A stretch of DNA of 64,000 nucleotides from an uncultured Clostridia bacterium (GTDB lineage Bacteria > Bacillota > Clostridia > TANB77 > CAG-508): contig CAKOYQ010000002.1 of assembly GCA_934130935.1 (NCBI GenBank), positions 1 through 64,000 on the forward strand, read 5' to 3'. Position numbers and translations under genes: made by a program. This document shows positions 8,352 through 17,326 of this stretch, piece after piece (the stretch's first letter is position 1; the number at the start of each line of letters is the position of its first letter). The notes beneath the pieces are model-generated. The model did no database searches and had not been told where the DNA came from. It saw only the letters and a list, made by a program, of their open reading frames with translations.

Positions 8352-9830
8352 ATGGAAAATATAGGCTTATATCAAGATATAGCCAAACGAACTGATGGTG
8401 ATATTTATATTGGAGTTGTTGGACCTGTAAGAACAGGCAAATCTACTTTTATCAAAAAATTCATGGATTTACTTGTTATTCCAAATATAGATAATGAGTA
8501 TAAAAAAGAAAGAGCAAAAGATGAATTACCACAAAGTGCTGGTGGTCGTACTATTATGACTACAGAGCCAAAGTTCGTTCCTAATGAGGCTGTAGAAATT
8601 ACAATAGATAAAAATTTAAAGTTAAAAACTCGTTTAGTTGATTGCGTTGGCTATTTAGTTGATAATGCAATTGGGTATTTGGAAGATGATATGCCAAGAA
8701 TGGTAAAAACACCTTGGTCAGATGAAGAAATTCCTTTTGAGACTGCTGCTGAAATTGGCACTAAAAAAGTTATCGAAGAACATTCTACTATTGGAATTTT
8801 AATTACAACAGATGGCAGTGTAACAGATATTCCTCGTGATGATTACATAAAAGCAGAAGAACGTGTTGTTAGTGAACTCCGTGCAATTAACAAACCATTT
8901 ATCATCTTGTTAAATTCTGCTAATCCATCTTCTCCTGAAGCAAGAGAATTAGCTGTAAAATTGTCTGATAAATACAACACTAAAGTTATGCCTATAAATT
9001 GCGAAGAATTAACAGTAGATGATATTACTTCAATGTTTGCTAATTTGCTTTATGAATTTCCTGTTGATGAAATTAGAATTAACTTTCCTAAATGGATAGA
9101 TGGTTTAGATTTTACTCATCCTTTGAAAGCCAAATTATTTGAACAAATGCAAAATGCCTTTACCGAAATTTCAGCTTTAAAAGATGTTTCAAATTGTGTT
9201 TCGAAAATCGAAAATACTGACATTATATCTAATACTATTGTTAATAATATTATGCTAGGCACAGGTAAAGTTTGTATTTCTATTCAGCTTCGTGATGAAC
9301 TATTTTATCAAGTACTTTCTCAAATGACTAATATGGAAATTACAAATGAAGGAGATTTGTTTTCTATTATGAGTGATTTAGCTTGTACTAAAAGAAAATA
9401 TGATAAAATTGCTTATGCTCTTGAAGAGGTTAAAACTAAGGGATATGGTATTGTTACACCTTCTATTGACGAATTAGTTCTGGAAGAACCTGAAATGGTT
9501 AAGCAAGGAACTCGATTTGGCGTTAAACTAAGGGCTACAGCTCCTTCTATTCACATGATAAAAACCAATGTAACTACTGAAGTTTCTCCTATTGTTGGCT
9601 CTGAAAAGCAGTCTGAAGAATTAGTTAATTATCTTCTTTCTGGTTTTGAAAATGATCCTACAAGTATTTGGAGTTCTAATATCTTTGGAAAAAGTTTGAA
9701 TGAACTTGTTAATGAAGGCTTACAAACTAAACTTGCTAAAATGCCTGTTGAAGCCCAAATGAAACTTCAAGAAACTCTTGAACGTATTGTTAATGAGGGT
9801 TCTGGTGGATTGATTTGTATTATATTGTAA
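8352..9830 (+). CDS. spoIVA: Stage IV sporulation protein A (SpoIVA)
   Basis: Mother-cell morphogenetic ATPase that polymerises on the outer forespore membrane to form the basement layer of the spore coat and is needed for cortex formation. The N-terminal TRAFAC-like ATPase has the Walker A GPVRTGKST (about residues 24-32) and a switch-like LVDCVGYLVDNAIGYLEDDM. Middle and C-terminal SpoIVA domains follow, ending in the short hydrophobic tail GGLICIIL that targets SpoVM/membrane in the family. The length of 492 residues matches orthologs exactly. Monocistronic, divergent from the pyrophosphorylase, with a sigma-E-like promoter. The strongest single marker that the organism sporulates. Confidence 0.98.
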   Translation: MENIGLYQDIAKRTDGDIYIGVVGPVRTGKSTFIKKFMDLLVIPNIDNEYKKERAKDELPQSAGGRTIMTTEPKFVPNEAVEITIDKNLKLKTRLVDCVGYLVDNAIGYLEDDMPRMVKTPWSDEEIPFETAAEIGTKKVIEEHSTIGILITTDGSVTDIPRDDYIKAEERVVSELRAINKPFIILLNSANPSSPEARELAVKLSDKYNTKVMPINCEELTVDDITSMFANLLYEFPVDEIRINFPKWIDGLDFTHPLKAKLFEQMQNAFTEISALKDVSNCVSKIENTDIISNTIVNNIMLGTGKVCISIQLRDELFYQVLSQMTNMEITNEGDLFSIMSDLACTKRKYDKIAYALEEVKTKGYGIVTPSIDELVLEEPEMVKQGTRFGVKLRATAPSIHMIKTNVTTEVSPIVGSEKQSEELVNYLLSGFENDPTSIWSSNIFGKSLNELVNEGLQTKLAKMPVEAQMKLQETLERIVNEGSGGLICIIL

Positions 9831-9840
9831 ATATAGTTTG

Positions 9841-9886
9841 CAAAGAAGGCAAAATTGATAATTAAAATCTTTTTGCCTTCTTTTAT
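9841..9886. terminator. Terminator after spoIVA, shared with convergent gene
   Basis: GAAGGCAAAA (9845-9854) pairs with TTTTGCCTTC (9871-9880), followed by TTTTATTTT on the plus strand. Confidence 0.85.
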
Positions 9887-9887
9887 T

Positions 9888-10631
9888 TTATCCTTGTAAT
9901 TTACTTTCTTTAAATAATTCTATTAATTCTTTAAAATTATTCACATTGTAATCTGCAAGTTCATTTATCTTATTTCTATCTTTCTCTGAATATTTGTCAT
10001 AAATAACTATTACATCAAGATTTGCATTTTTGGCTGCAAGAACACCTGTCAGTGAATCTTCTATAACAATACATTTAGATAAATCAGTAATATTAAAATT
10101 TTCAATTATCTTGTTATAAACTTCTGGATTAGGCTTTTTTAATTTAACATCATCTTTAGTTACTATAAAATCAAAATATTCTTGTATATTGCATTTATTT
10201 TTAAGATTTTCATTTTCATTAATATAGATATCTAATGTTTCTCTTCTTGAAACCGTAGCTAAAGCAATTTTTATTTTATTATTTTTTAGATATTTTATCA
10301 TTTCATCTGCGTCAGGTTTGTATTTAATATCTTTCGATACTTCTTTTGACAAGTTTCTTCGATATTGCAAAATTTCTTCTTTTGACAATTTAGATTTATA
10401 TTTTGTCTTTAAATATTCACAATAATTTAAATATATATCTCCTATATTATTATTTTTAAAAAATTCTTCTCTTTCCTGTATGCACTCTTCTATGCTTTTA
10501 TCTCCGCCAAGCCAACGAATTAACTCAGCATCTAAATAGTTATGTACACCATTAGAATCAATCAAAGTACCATCTAAATCAAAAATGACTAAATCCAACT
10601 TTCTTAATCTTTCTTTAAGATTTTCTTTCAT
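9888..10631 (-). CDS. HAD-superfamily phosphatase (beta-phosphoglucomutase-like)
   Basis: Cytosolic phosphohydrolase or phosphomutase. HAD motif I is DLVIFDLDGTLIDSNG with the nucleophile Asp. The helical cap lies around residues 25-95, motif II is the Thr in LATVSRRE, motif III is the Lys in KLKKPNPEVY, and motif IV is VIEDSLTGVLAAKNA. The arrangement is that of the subfamily IA beta-phosphoglucomutase/GPH group; substrate unknown. Start at 10631 (MKENLKERL) follows GGAGAGG; two upstream in-frame starts are disfavoured. It is the last gene of a cluster running from 13496 down. Confidence 0.88.
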   Translation of the reverse strand: MKENLKERLRKLDLVIFDLDGTLIDSNGVHNYLDAELIRWLGGDKSIEECIQEREEFFKNNNIGDIYLNYCEYLKTKYKSKLSKEEILQYRRNLSKEVSKDIKYKPDADEMIKYLKNNKIKIALATVSRRETLDIYINENENLKNKCNIQEYFDFIVTKDDVKLKKPNPEVYNKIIENFNITDLSKCIVIEDSLTGVLAAKNANLDVIVIYDKYSEKDRNKINELADYNVNNFKELIELFKESKLQG

Positions 10632-10657
10632 AAACACCCTCTCCTTTTCCATAATTT

Positions 10658-11770
10658 TTACCACCTTTTTCCTATATATTGAGTAGCAATCCTATTTTCA
10701 GGTTTTTTATCGCAAACATATAAAACAATTAAAAATATCCACTCTAAAGGTTTCATTAAAATATATGTAATATCTGCTTGTGTAGAAGTCTTTATATGTT
10801 TGGCTAGTGGAAAACCATATTTATCATAAATGTATCTAATAAAATGATGAAATCTAGGTACCTTTTCTTGGATTAAATCTTCAAATGCATTAGCAATACA
10901 TAATTGTCTATTTACAATTATCTTTTGTCCTCTTCTAATTCCAACTCTTGTTGGTTTTACAATACTCTCATGTCCACTTACTGCTACTGTGCATAAATAA
11001 TGTGCATCATATTCAACAGATGGTGGAGAAACTTTTTGGGATAAATTCCAATCGCTAGTTTCTAAAAATGCTCTTATTGCTTCATCTGGTCTTTGTCCAA
11101 ATAAAACTAATATACAAATCAAAATTGCTGTTAGAGGAATTGATAAAACCACTGCTAATATTGTCCAATTATCTGTATCATATATAATTTGACTACATTT
11201 ATTTAAAAATTTATTTTCAAATTCTTTGGCCTTTAGATTTTTTTCTTTATATATTTGTATAATTTCAATTACTGCTCTTATACTACATAAAATATAGTTT
11301 ATTGGAAATAGCAATAAATATGGTATCCCATAAAATAAGTACCTTGTAAATAAGTCAGTAACAGTAATTTGAATCATAAAAATTATCATATATATTGAAC
11401 AAATTATTATTCCTGACATTGCACATACAACAATAAGTGGTGGTAAATTTAATTTTTTTCTTCTAATCAAAAAGTATGATACAAGTCCCAATATAAAAAT
11501 TGCCAATACTGTTGGCATACTCCAAGAAGCTATTGGTGCATGTTTATCAATTTCTAATCCTCCAAGCCTTAATGCTTCTGTATAATCTCTAAAATCTGAT
11601 GCCAAATATAAAAATCCTGTTAATCCAATTCCAAGCCCAAATGTTAATACATCTATTATATTCTCTTTAATTTTTTTCTTTTTAAATAAATTTATTATAT
11701 TAAATAATGTTAAAATTAATGGAATTATTAAAAATACAAATCCTATTCCAAAATATAATATCTCAGTCAT
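10658..11770 (-). CDS. Multi-pass membrane protein, DUF6688-like
   Basis: A 370-residue protein with about six hydrophobic segments (roughly residues 5-28, 42-60, 88-104, 115-140, 145-165, 200-225). A conserved soluble C-terminal stretch follows (HYLCTVAVSGHESIVKPTR, GQKIIVNRQLCIANAFEDLI) and then a final hydrophobic segment. That stretch resembles uncharacterised Firmicute DUF6688 proteins. No function is known to me. Ribosome-binding site GAGAGGAG; gap of 26 bases to the HAD gene downstream and 13 bases to the secreted-protein gene upstream, so probably an operon. Confidence 0.8.
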   Translation of the reverse strand: MTEILYFGIGFVFLIIPLILTLFNIINLFKKKKIKENIIDVLTFGLGIGLTGFLYLASDFRDYTEALRLGGLEIDKHAPIASWSMPTVLAIFILGLVSYFLIRRKKLNLPPLIVVCAMSGIIICSIYMIIFMIQITVTDLFTRYLFYGIPYLLLFPINYILCSIRAVIEIIQIYKEKNLKAKEFENKFLNKCSQIIYDTDNWTILAVVLSIPLTAILICILVLFGQRPDEAIRAFLETSDWNLSQKVSPPSVEYDAHYLCTVAVSGHESIVKPTRVGIRRGQKIIVNRQLCIANAFEDLIQEKVPRFHHFIRYIYDKYGFPLAKHIKTSTQADITYILMKPLEWIFLIVLYVCDKKPENRIATQYIGKRW

Positions 11771-11783
11771 AACTTTTCTCCTC

Positions 11784-12563
11784 TCACTCTTCTATGTCAT
11801 AATAAATACAGCCATCATTTACTACTTTACTATAAATAAGGCAATTAACAAAATATTTATCACTTTTTGCACCTAATTCATATTTAATACTACCTATATT
11901 AGTTTCTACATTTTTAATTTCATATTTCGACATTACAATTATTACATTCTCATTCTCGTAATCAACTTCTGGCAATTCTTCGTCTATATCAAAATTTAAT
12001 TGTTGTAAAATCATCTTACACTCAGTGTTACTATACGCCCTGTCCGTTTTATATACACCATCCATTTTTTCCAAAAAGCCTGCATCAGATGGAACCTTTG
12101 AAACTTGTTTTTTTGATGTATAACTTTTCTTTTTTCCAAATTCATATTTTTTGCTGTCTTTTGTATAAAATTGTATGCTTTTCTCTAATTCGTTATTTTT
12201 ATCACCTAATAAAAAAATATATCTTTTATCTTCTTTAGATGTGTCTCTAACAATATAAGTACATTCTATAAAGCTAACATTTTCTTCTAATAATTCTGTT
12301 TGATCTTCTGTATAATCAGCTGGTTGATTATATAATAATGAATATACTTTAGCAAAATATTTATCTTCTGAATTCATTATTTTATATTGATTATACTTAT
12401 TTTTATATACAATTCTACTTGGCAAAGGAAGATTTGATGCTCCCTGTGTTTGTGCGTTTTCTTCATTTACTTTTTTCTTTTCTATATTGTATATCCAGAA
12501 TATCCCAAAGTCTAGACTTATTATTAATAATAAACTTATAATTGTTTTTAAAACTTTTTTCAT
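11784..12563 (-). CDS. Uncharacterised membrane-anchored extracytoplasmic protein
   Basis: Not recognised. A signal-anchor (VLKTIISLLLIISLDFGIFW, about residues 4-24) is followed by a mixed, charged domain of about 230 residues with many Tyr and Lys. No lipobox cysteine is visible, so it is probably tethered by the N-terminal helix. It lies between two other uncharacterised membrane proteins on the same strand and shares their spacing. Ribosome-binding site AAAGGAA. It may be part of an envelope complex with its neighbours, but nothing in the sequence shows what it does. Confidence 0.75.
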   Translation of the reverse strand: MKKVLKTIISLLLIISLDFGIFWIYNIEKKKVNEENAQTQGASNLPLPSRIVYKNKYNQYKIMNSEDKYFAKVYSLLYNQPADYTEDQTELLEENVSFIECTYIVRDTSKEDKRYIFLLGDKNNELEKSIQFYTKDSKKYEFGKKKSYTSKKQVSKVPSDAGFLEKMDGVYKTDRAYSNTECKMILQQLNFDIDEELPEVDYENENVIIVMSKYEIKNVETNIGSIKYELGAKSDKYFVNCLIYSKVVNDGCIYYDIEE

Positions 12564-12647
12564 ATTTGCTTATATTCCTTTCTTTCTGCCATCAATATAT
12601 CACTATCTTTTTTGATTGTCAATATTTTTTTATTGTTTTTCGATATT

Positions 12648-13496
12648 TTAATTACTATATGAATCAAACATAGAAATACAAGGATATTCATCATTTAATG
12701 TATTAGCATCTAATCTAATATATAACATTAGCCCTTTAGAATTCTCAATCGTTTCAGCATCATAAGTATCTCGTCCATGAAAATTCATATTATATTTAGT
12801 GTTATTATTTACTTTAAAAGTAACATCTAATTTAGAATCATCATCCTTTAATTCAGGATAATTTTCAGCTTTTATAACATCAGAAATTCCAAAAGTTACT
12901 ATGGCTTCATTATTTCCTAATTGCTTTACATCTTTTATTTCATCAACACTTGTTCTTAATATATCAACATCATCTGGTAGTGACAAGCTTATTAAAAGTT
13001 CCTTTTTTAATTTTTGGCCTGTTATATTTTTATAAATATAACAAGTTCTATTATAACTTATATCTATGTAATAATCTTTCTTTAAATCCTTAAAGTCACA
13101 CTGTTCGCCTGTCCTTCCATTAATATATTTGATTTGTTTCTGATTTTCTAGTATGTATACATTATTGTCCTTATTCATAAATTTGATTTTGTTACCTTTA
13201 ATTTCTCTTATTATTCCATTCTTATATACACTTTCATTTGCTATAAATCGACTGGTTATGTCCTCCACATTTGTACTTCTACTAATATTATTAGTTGTTT
13301 CATCTCCAAACTGTCTTTTTGCTTCATCTGCCATGTCTACAAGTGCCCATGTATAGAATCCAATCCAAAAAATTATTATAATTGAAAATATTGCTATTCC
13401 AATATTCCTTATAATTTTATTTTTTGTAGCTAGTCCTACTATTAAAAGTACTCCTCCTATAATACATAAAATAATTGTGCTATTTAATAAAATCAT
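12648..13496 (-). CDS. Uncharacterised two-helix membrane protein with external domain
   Basis: Not recognised. Two adjacent N-terminal membrane segments (about residues 4-22 and 31-52) are followed by a 220-residue polar domain predicted beta-rich by eye (KNGIIREIKGNKIKFMNKDN, VTFKVNNNTKYNMNF). AAAGGGG precedes the ATG. First gene of the run that continues through 9888. The C-terminal domain probably lies outside the membrane. Confidence 0.75.
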   Translation of the reverse strand: MILLNSTIILCIIGGVLLIVGLATKNKIIRNIGIAIFSIIIIFWIGFYTWALVDMADEAKRQFGDETTNNISRSTNVEDITSRFIANESVYKNGIIREIKGNKIKFMNKDNNVYILENQKQIKYINGRTGEQCDFKDLKKDYYIDISYNRTCYIYKNITGQKLKKELLISLSLPDDVDILRTSVDEIKDVKQLGNNEAIVTFGISDVIKAENYPELKDDDSKLDVTFKVNNNTKYNMNFHGRDTYDAETIENSKGLMLYIRLDANTLNDEYPCISMFDSYSN

Positions 13497-13580
13497 ATAT
13501 ATAACCCCTTTCTAATATAAATTTTTCCTTATTTTTATTATCATCTGTAACACATAATAATTTTTTTGTCAAGAGAATAC

Positions 13581-13620
13581 AAAAAACTGGTTTAAATTTT
13601 ACTCTAAACCAGTCTTCTTT
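13581..13620 (-). terminator. Terminator of the Cys-rich membrane protein gene
   Basis: On the minus strand ACTGGTTTA pairs with TAAACCAGT and is followed by six T; it ends the transcript entering from 13900. Confidence 0.8.
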
Positions 13621-13633
13621 TATATCTTATAAA

Positions 13634-13900
13634 TTAGCAACAACAGCATTTTTTCTTTTTGTCACTTTTTCTACAACATATTAAAGCTATTAATGCAATT
13701 ATTGCTAATACTCCTAATGCAATTATCAATACTGCAATAGCTCCTACACCTAATGTTGTAACAAATCCAGTAAGGGCTGCAACAAGTGCTCCAACAAAAA
13801 ATGTTAAAGCAAATATTACCACTGCAAGTATTAGACATAAACATGAGCAATCTTTCTTCTTGTTTTCTTTTTTACAATATATTTCTACTTGTGGTTCCAT
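13634..13900 (-). CDS. Small Cys-rich membrane protein, probable late-sporulation product
   Basis: An 88-residue protein. A polar head carries CKKENKKKDCSCLC, two long hydrophobic segments follow (about residues 22-45 and 50-72, rich in Ala/Val/Ile/Gly), and the tail is Lys-rich and ends CCRKSDKKKKCCCC. Nine cysteines, four of them terminal, suggest metal binding or disulfide cross-linking. I do not recognise a named family. Start at 13900 fits GGAGG with an 8-base spacer; the in-frame GTG nine bases upstream touches it. A sigma-K-like promoter lies about 24 bases upstream of the start, which points to expression in the mother cell late in sporulation. Confidence 0.8.
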   Translation of the reverse strand: MEPQVEIYCKKENKKKDCSCLCLILAVVIFALTFFVGALVAALTGFVTTLGVGAIAVLIIALGVLAIIALIALICCRKSDKKKKCCCC

Positions 13901-13923
13901 ATTTAGCACCTCCAGTACTACTA

Positions 13924-13950
13924 TATAATATGATATTTTTCGACATGTGT
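13924..13950 (-). promoter_or_regulatory. Sigma-K-type promoter candidate
   Basis: On the minus strand AC (13950-13949), 16-base spacer, CATATTATA (13932-13924), matching the B. subtilis sigma-K pattern AC-N16-CATAnnnTA exactly. It is correctly placed for the Cys-rich membrane protein. A short motif like this can arise by chance in AT-rich DNA. Confidence 0.5.
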
Positions 13951-13959
13951 GATACCCCC

Positions 13960-13988
13960 TTGTAAATTATCTTAAATTATAGTATAAT
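13960..13988 (+). promoter_or_regulatory. Sigma-A promoter of tsaB-rimI
   Basis: TTGTAA (13960-13965), 17-base spacer, TATAAT (13983-13988); start codon of tsaB 33 bases downstream. Confidence 0.75.
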
Positions 13989-14021
13989 TAGCTCAAATAC
14001 TTTTTAAGAGGATGAATAAAG

Positions 14022-14735
14022 ATGAAAATTTTAAGTATAGATACTGCAAGTAACTTATGTACAGTTGCAATACTAGAAGATGAAAAATGTATAAAAGAAT
14101 TAATAATAAATGATGCCAAAAATCATTCTGAAAAAATAATGCCTGCTATAGAACAAGTTTTACATGAAACAGGTTTAGTATTAAAAAATATTGACCTAAT
14201 AGTTTGTGATAAAGGCCCTGGTTCTTTTACAGGAATTCGTATTGGTATAGGCACTGCTCTAGCATTTCAAGACTCTTTAAATATTCCATGTATTGGTATA
14301 AACGCATTAGAATCACTTGCTTATAATATTTCCCAATATGGATTGATTTGTTCTTTGATTGATGCTAAAAACAATAATGTATATTATGGACTATTTAAAC
14401 ATTCTGAAAATCAATATTCTCAAATTGGAACTTTGGAATTTAAACCAATAGATGATGTTATCTATTTATTAAAATCTCAATATCCCTCAAACTCTCCAAT
14501 TTATTTTGTAGGTGATGGTGCACTTGCAAATAAAACTTTAATTGAACAAAATATTTCTAATTGCATTTTTAGTGATAAAAATAATCTAAGTAGTTATTCA
14601 CTTGGAATTGCTGGATATGATGCTTACACAAATGGCATACAAACCTCTATTATGCCTTTATACTTAAGAAAATCTCAAGCTGAAAGAGCTCTTGAAGAAA
14701 AGCAAAAAGGAGTGATGCAAAATGGAAATTACTGA
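14022..14735 (+). CDS. tsaB: tRNA threonylcarbamoyladenosine biosynthesis protein TsaB
   Basis: Partner of TsaD in making t6A37 on ANN-decoding tRNAs; TsaB is the ASKHA-fold scaffold subunit. Typical features are the N-terminal ILSIDTASNLCTVAIL and KGPGSFTGIRIGIGTALAF. At 237 residues it has the usual length. It overlaps rimI by 14 bases, the usual tsaB-rimI order. No tsaE or tsaD is in the window. Confidence 0.95.
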   Translation: MKILSIDTASNLCTVAILEDEKCIKELIINDAKNHSEKIMPAIEQVLHETGLVLKNIDLIVCDKGPGSFTGIRIGIGTALAFQDSLNIPCIGINALESLAYNISQYGLICSLIDAKNNNVYYGLFKHSENQYSQIGTLEFKPIDDVIYLLKSQYPSNSPIYFVGDGALANKTLIEQNISNCIFSDKNNLSSYSLGIAGYDAYTNGIQTSIMPLYLRKSQAERALEEKQKGVMQNGNY

Positions 14736-15156
14736 AATGACATTAAAAGACTTAGATGACATGAAAGATATTTTATATTCAGATTTTGATAATTTTTGGA
14801 GTTATAATGTTTTAAAACAAGAACTTGAAAACCCGAATACCACATATATTATAGCAAAGGAACAAAATGAAGTAGTTGGTTTTGCTGGAATTTCTATTTG
14901 TTTAGATGAAGCAACACTTAACAATATCGTAGTAAAAAAGTTATGTCGAGGACGTGGACTTGGAGGTGAATTACTCGAATCTTTAATTGATATTTGTTCA
15001 GAGCTTAATTTAAAAACATTCACTTTAGAAGTTAATGTAACTAATGAACCTGCAATTCGTTTATATAAAAAATTTGGTTTTAAAAATCTTGGTATTAGAA
15101 AAAAATATTATAATAACTCTCAAGACGCTTATATTATGACTAAATATGATATATAA
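14722..15156 (+). CDS. rimI: Ribosomal protein alanine N-acetyltransferase RimI
   Basis: GNAT acetyltransferase, in its classical role modifying the N-terminus of ribosomal protein S18. The acetyl-CoA loop is CRGRGLGGELL (about residues 75-85), preceded by the strand NNIVVKKLC and followed by EVNVTNEPAIRLYKKFGF, the conserved RimI C-terminal motif. At 144 residues it has normal length. The ATG lies within the end of tsaB, so the two are coupled. Confidence 0.93.
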   Translation: MEITEMTLKDLDDMKDILYSDFDNFWSYNVLKQELENPNTTYIIAKEQNEVVGFAGISICLDEATLNNIVVKKLCRGRGLGGELLESLIDICSELNLKTFTLEVNVTNEPAIRLYKKFGFKNLGIRKKYYNNSQDAYIMTKYDI

Positions 15157-15187
15157 AAAGGGCTTATTAAAAATAGCCCTTTTTATA
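15154..15187. terminator. Bidirectional terminator rimI / ylmH
   Basis: AAAAAGGGCTA-type stem: AAAAAGGGC and GCCCTTTTT close a short loop, with T runs on both strands. It overlaps the last codons of the convergent S4-domain gene. Confidence 0.85.
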
Positions 15188-15983
15188 CGAATTTTTCAAT
15201 TTTTACTATAAACCTTCCACTTTTAGTTTGCCCAATTATTTGTTTTATATAAAATCTTCCTTTTCCTCTAATTGTAACAATATCTCCTGGCTTAATTTGC
15301 TTTGTCTTTTTTGTTTCACATTCAAAATTTATAAACACTCTTTCCATTTTTATAATATCAAGTGCCTTATTTCTTGAACACCTTGCAAGTTCTGAAATAA
15401 CATTGTCCATTCTTAATGATGAAACAATTATTTCACGTTCTTCTTTTTTAACTTCAACTCTTCTTAAATTTTCTATTTTTTCAAGCTTTATTGTAGATTT
15501 TGAAAATCTGGTTAGTCCATTTAAATTCTCTAGTAAAAACTTAGAAATATCTTTATCTATAATTATATCTGCTCCAGCATTGTCTACAATTATGTCTCCA
15601 ACTTTTTCTCTTTTTACTCCTAGCTTTATAACAGCTCCTAAATAATCTCTGTGTGTAAATTTTCCTTTTAAATCTTCTGGAAGTTCTATTCTGATTATTT
15701 GGACAATATTTGATAAATTTTCTGCTACTGCTTCTGGATTGAACTTGTCTGGATATATTACAAATATCTTTCTTTCTGCATTTTCATATCCTCCATAACT
15801 CATATAATTTTCTATTTTAATTTTCTCAATAAATTTTTGTACTAAATCTATTTGCATTAAATCCAAAAAATCTGTATGTTCAATTTTATTTCTATTTGCA
15901 CATATCTCAATCTTATCTAATATTTGTGCTAGTAAAATTTTATCATCTTTTTTCTGGTAATTCTTCAAAATTTCTCTGTTCAT
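15183..15983 (-). CDS. ylmH: YlmH-family S4-domain RNA-binding protein
   Basis: The N-terminal two thirds are the YlmH fold (YGGYENAERKIFVIYPDKF; YLGAVIKLGVKREKVGDIIV). The C-terminal S4 domain is from about residue 195 (SLRMDNVISELARCSRNKA to GDIVTIRGKGRFYI). YlmH proteins bind the large ribosomal subunit; in B. subtilis a YlmH has been linked to ribosome quality control. Usually found near divIVA/ileS, but here it stands alone with a membrane kinase-like gene upstream. The start is preceded by AGAGAAGAG. Confidence 0.9.
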   Translation of the reverse strand: MNREILKNYQKKDDKILLAQILDKIEICANRNKIEHTDFLDLMQIDLVQKFIEKIKIENYMSYGGYENAERKIFVIYPDKFNPEAVAENLSNIVQIIRIELPEDLKGKFTHRDYLGAVIKLGVKREKVGDIIVDNAGADIIIDKDISKFLLENLNGLTRFSKSTIKLEKIENLRRVEVKKEEREIIVSSLRMDNVISELARCSRNKALDIIKMERVFINFECETKKTKQIKPGDIVTIRGKGRFYIKQIIGQTKSGRFIVKIEKFV

Positions 15984-16009
15984 ATTATTTCTCTTCTCTC
16001 ATTTTATTT

Positions 16010-16672
16010 TTAGCCTATCATTAATAACATGCATAAAGTTCCTAATGGTACTGTTATATTATCTGTTCCTTTAACTGAAATTGCTTCAATAGCTGTAATT
16101 GCAAACCCTATTAATACAGATATTAATGGCCAATGTGGTGTTGCCCAAAATGCAGTTGGATGCCAAAATGCTAAATATGCTCCTATCAAAATTGTCGAAA
16201 TTATCATCATAGTAATTGAACCAGCTGTAGATTTTTTTGAATCTCCAAGTTTGTATTTTTTACTCTTAATTGCTTTTCCTAATAATGCTGCAAATCCATC
16301 TCCATATGCCATTACTAAATTAGGTATTAATCCCAACGACGGTGTTTTACAAATTCCAAATGATACTATAACCAATATAAAAAGTGATACTGCATAATAT
16401 ACTGTTCCCAACCCATCCTGTTGGTCTCTTTCCATTACTTTTATTATATCCTTTTTGTATGATAAATAATTTATAATTATAAATGTTGCTGGTACAAATG
16501 CAGCAAAAAATACATTTGTAAAATAATACATGGCTATAAACCACCAATTTCCTAACATTATATGTATAAATTTTCTACTTGCTTCCTTCCCTTTCTTTTC
16601 AAATATCTTTGCTCCCATTATTACTAATGCTATATATAAATATGATACTAATATTCCCATCCAATTATTCAT
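16010..16672 (-). CDS. Dolichol kinase/CTP-transferase-like membrane protein (DGK1/VTE5 family)
   Basis: A 220-residue polytopic protein of the lipid-kinase/phosphatidate cytidylyltransferase-like family, with about six hydrophobic segments. Family landmarks are KGKEASRKFIHI near the N-terminus, MAYGDGFAALLGKAIKSK, KKSTAGSITM and KGTDNITVPLG at the end. Eukaryotic and plant homologs phosphorylate polyprenols, diacylglycerol or phytol using CTP; the bacterial substrate is unknown, perhaps a polyprenol or diacylglycerol. On the same strand as ylmH, 26 bases upstream of it. Confidence 0.85.
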   Translation of the reverse strand: MNNWMGILVSYLYIALVIMGAKIFEKKGKEASRKFIHIMLGNWWFIAMYYFTNVFFAAFVPATFIIINYLSYKKDIIKVMERDQQDGLGTVYYAVSLFILVIVSFGICKTPSLGLIPNLVMAYGDGFAALLGKAIKSKKYKLGDSKKSTAGSITMMIISTILIGAYLAFWHPTAFWATPHWPLISVLIGFAITAIEAISVKGTDNITVPLGTLCMLLMIG

Positions 16673-16751
16673 TTTATTATTCCTTATATTATATATTTAG
16701 GTTTTTTGATACACCTATAAACTTTTTACTATACGTATTTTACTATACTAA

Positions 16752-16785
16752 TAAAAAAAAAGCAAGATAATCTTGCCTTTTATTT
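16752..16785 (-). terminator. Short terminator-like hairpin after the DUF308 gene
   Basis: AGGCAAGAT-TATCTTGC stem followed by a run of nine T on the minus strand, just past the DUF308 gene stop codon. Confidence 0.75.
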
Positions 16786-17326
16786 ATTTTACTCTTGATA
16801 AAAAGTATATGCTTTCAAATACATCTACAACTTCTGATATTAAAATTATAATACCTATAAATCTTGTTAATGCAACTATTGCTTCAAATGGATTTATTAT
16901 AACTAAAACACCTAACACACACATTATTATAGATGAAACAAGCATCAATTCCCATTTTTCAGCTGATGCTGATTTTAAATTAATTGCAAATTGAAATTTC
17001 ATTATACTTCTAATTATAATCCATATTCCTGTCATTATAGGAATTATAGAAATAAATAATACTTTATTAAATAATATTATTAATCCTAATATGGCCAATA
17101 AAATCCCCATCATTAGTTCTCCACTAAATGCTCTAACTTCTGGTTCTTCCATCATATAAGATATTATTCTTATAATCCCTTCTATTAAAAATATTACTCC
17201 AAATATTGTAACTGCTGTTGTTAATGCCATTCCTGGTTTTGCCATTAAAAATATGGCAACTACAATTAATACTATTGAAACAACTATTGATTTTTTTTCA
17301 TATTTTTTCAAGTAATCTATAAGCAT
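16784..17326 (-). CDS. DUF308/HdeD-family membrane protein
   Basis: A 180-residue protein with six hydrophobic segments in three hairpin pairs, the HdeD/DUF308 pattern (VVAIFLMAKPGMALTTAVTI; GILLAILGLIILFNKVLFI; IIMCVLGVLVIINPFEAIVA). HdeD-like proteins are linked to acid stress in enterics, but in Firmicutes the role is unknown. Monocistronic, with a GGGGGAG ribosome-binding site. Confidence 0.88.
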   Translation of the reverse strand: MLIDYLKKYEKKSIVVSIVLIVVAIFLMAKPGMALTTAVTIFGVIFLIEGIIRIISYMMEEPEVRAFSGELMMGILLAILGLIILFNKVLFISIIPIMTGIWIIIRSIMKFQFAINLKSASAEKWELMLVSSIIMCVLGVLVIINPFEAIVALTRFIGIIILISEVVDVFESIYFLSRVK

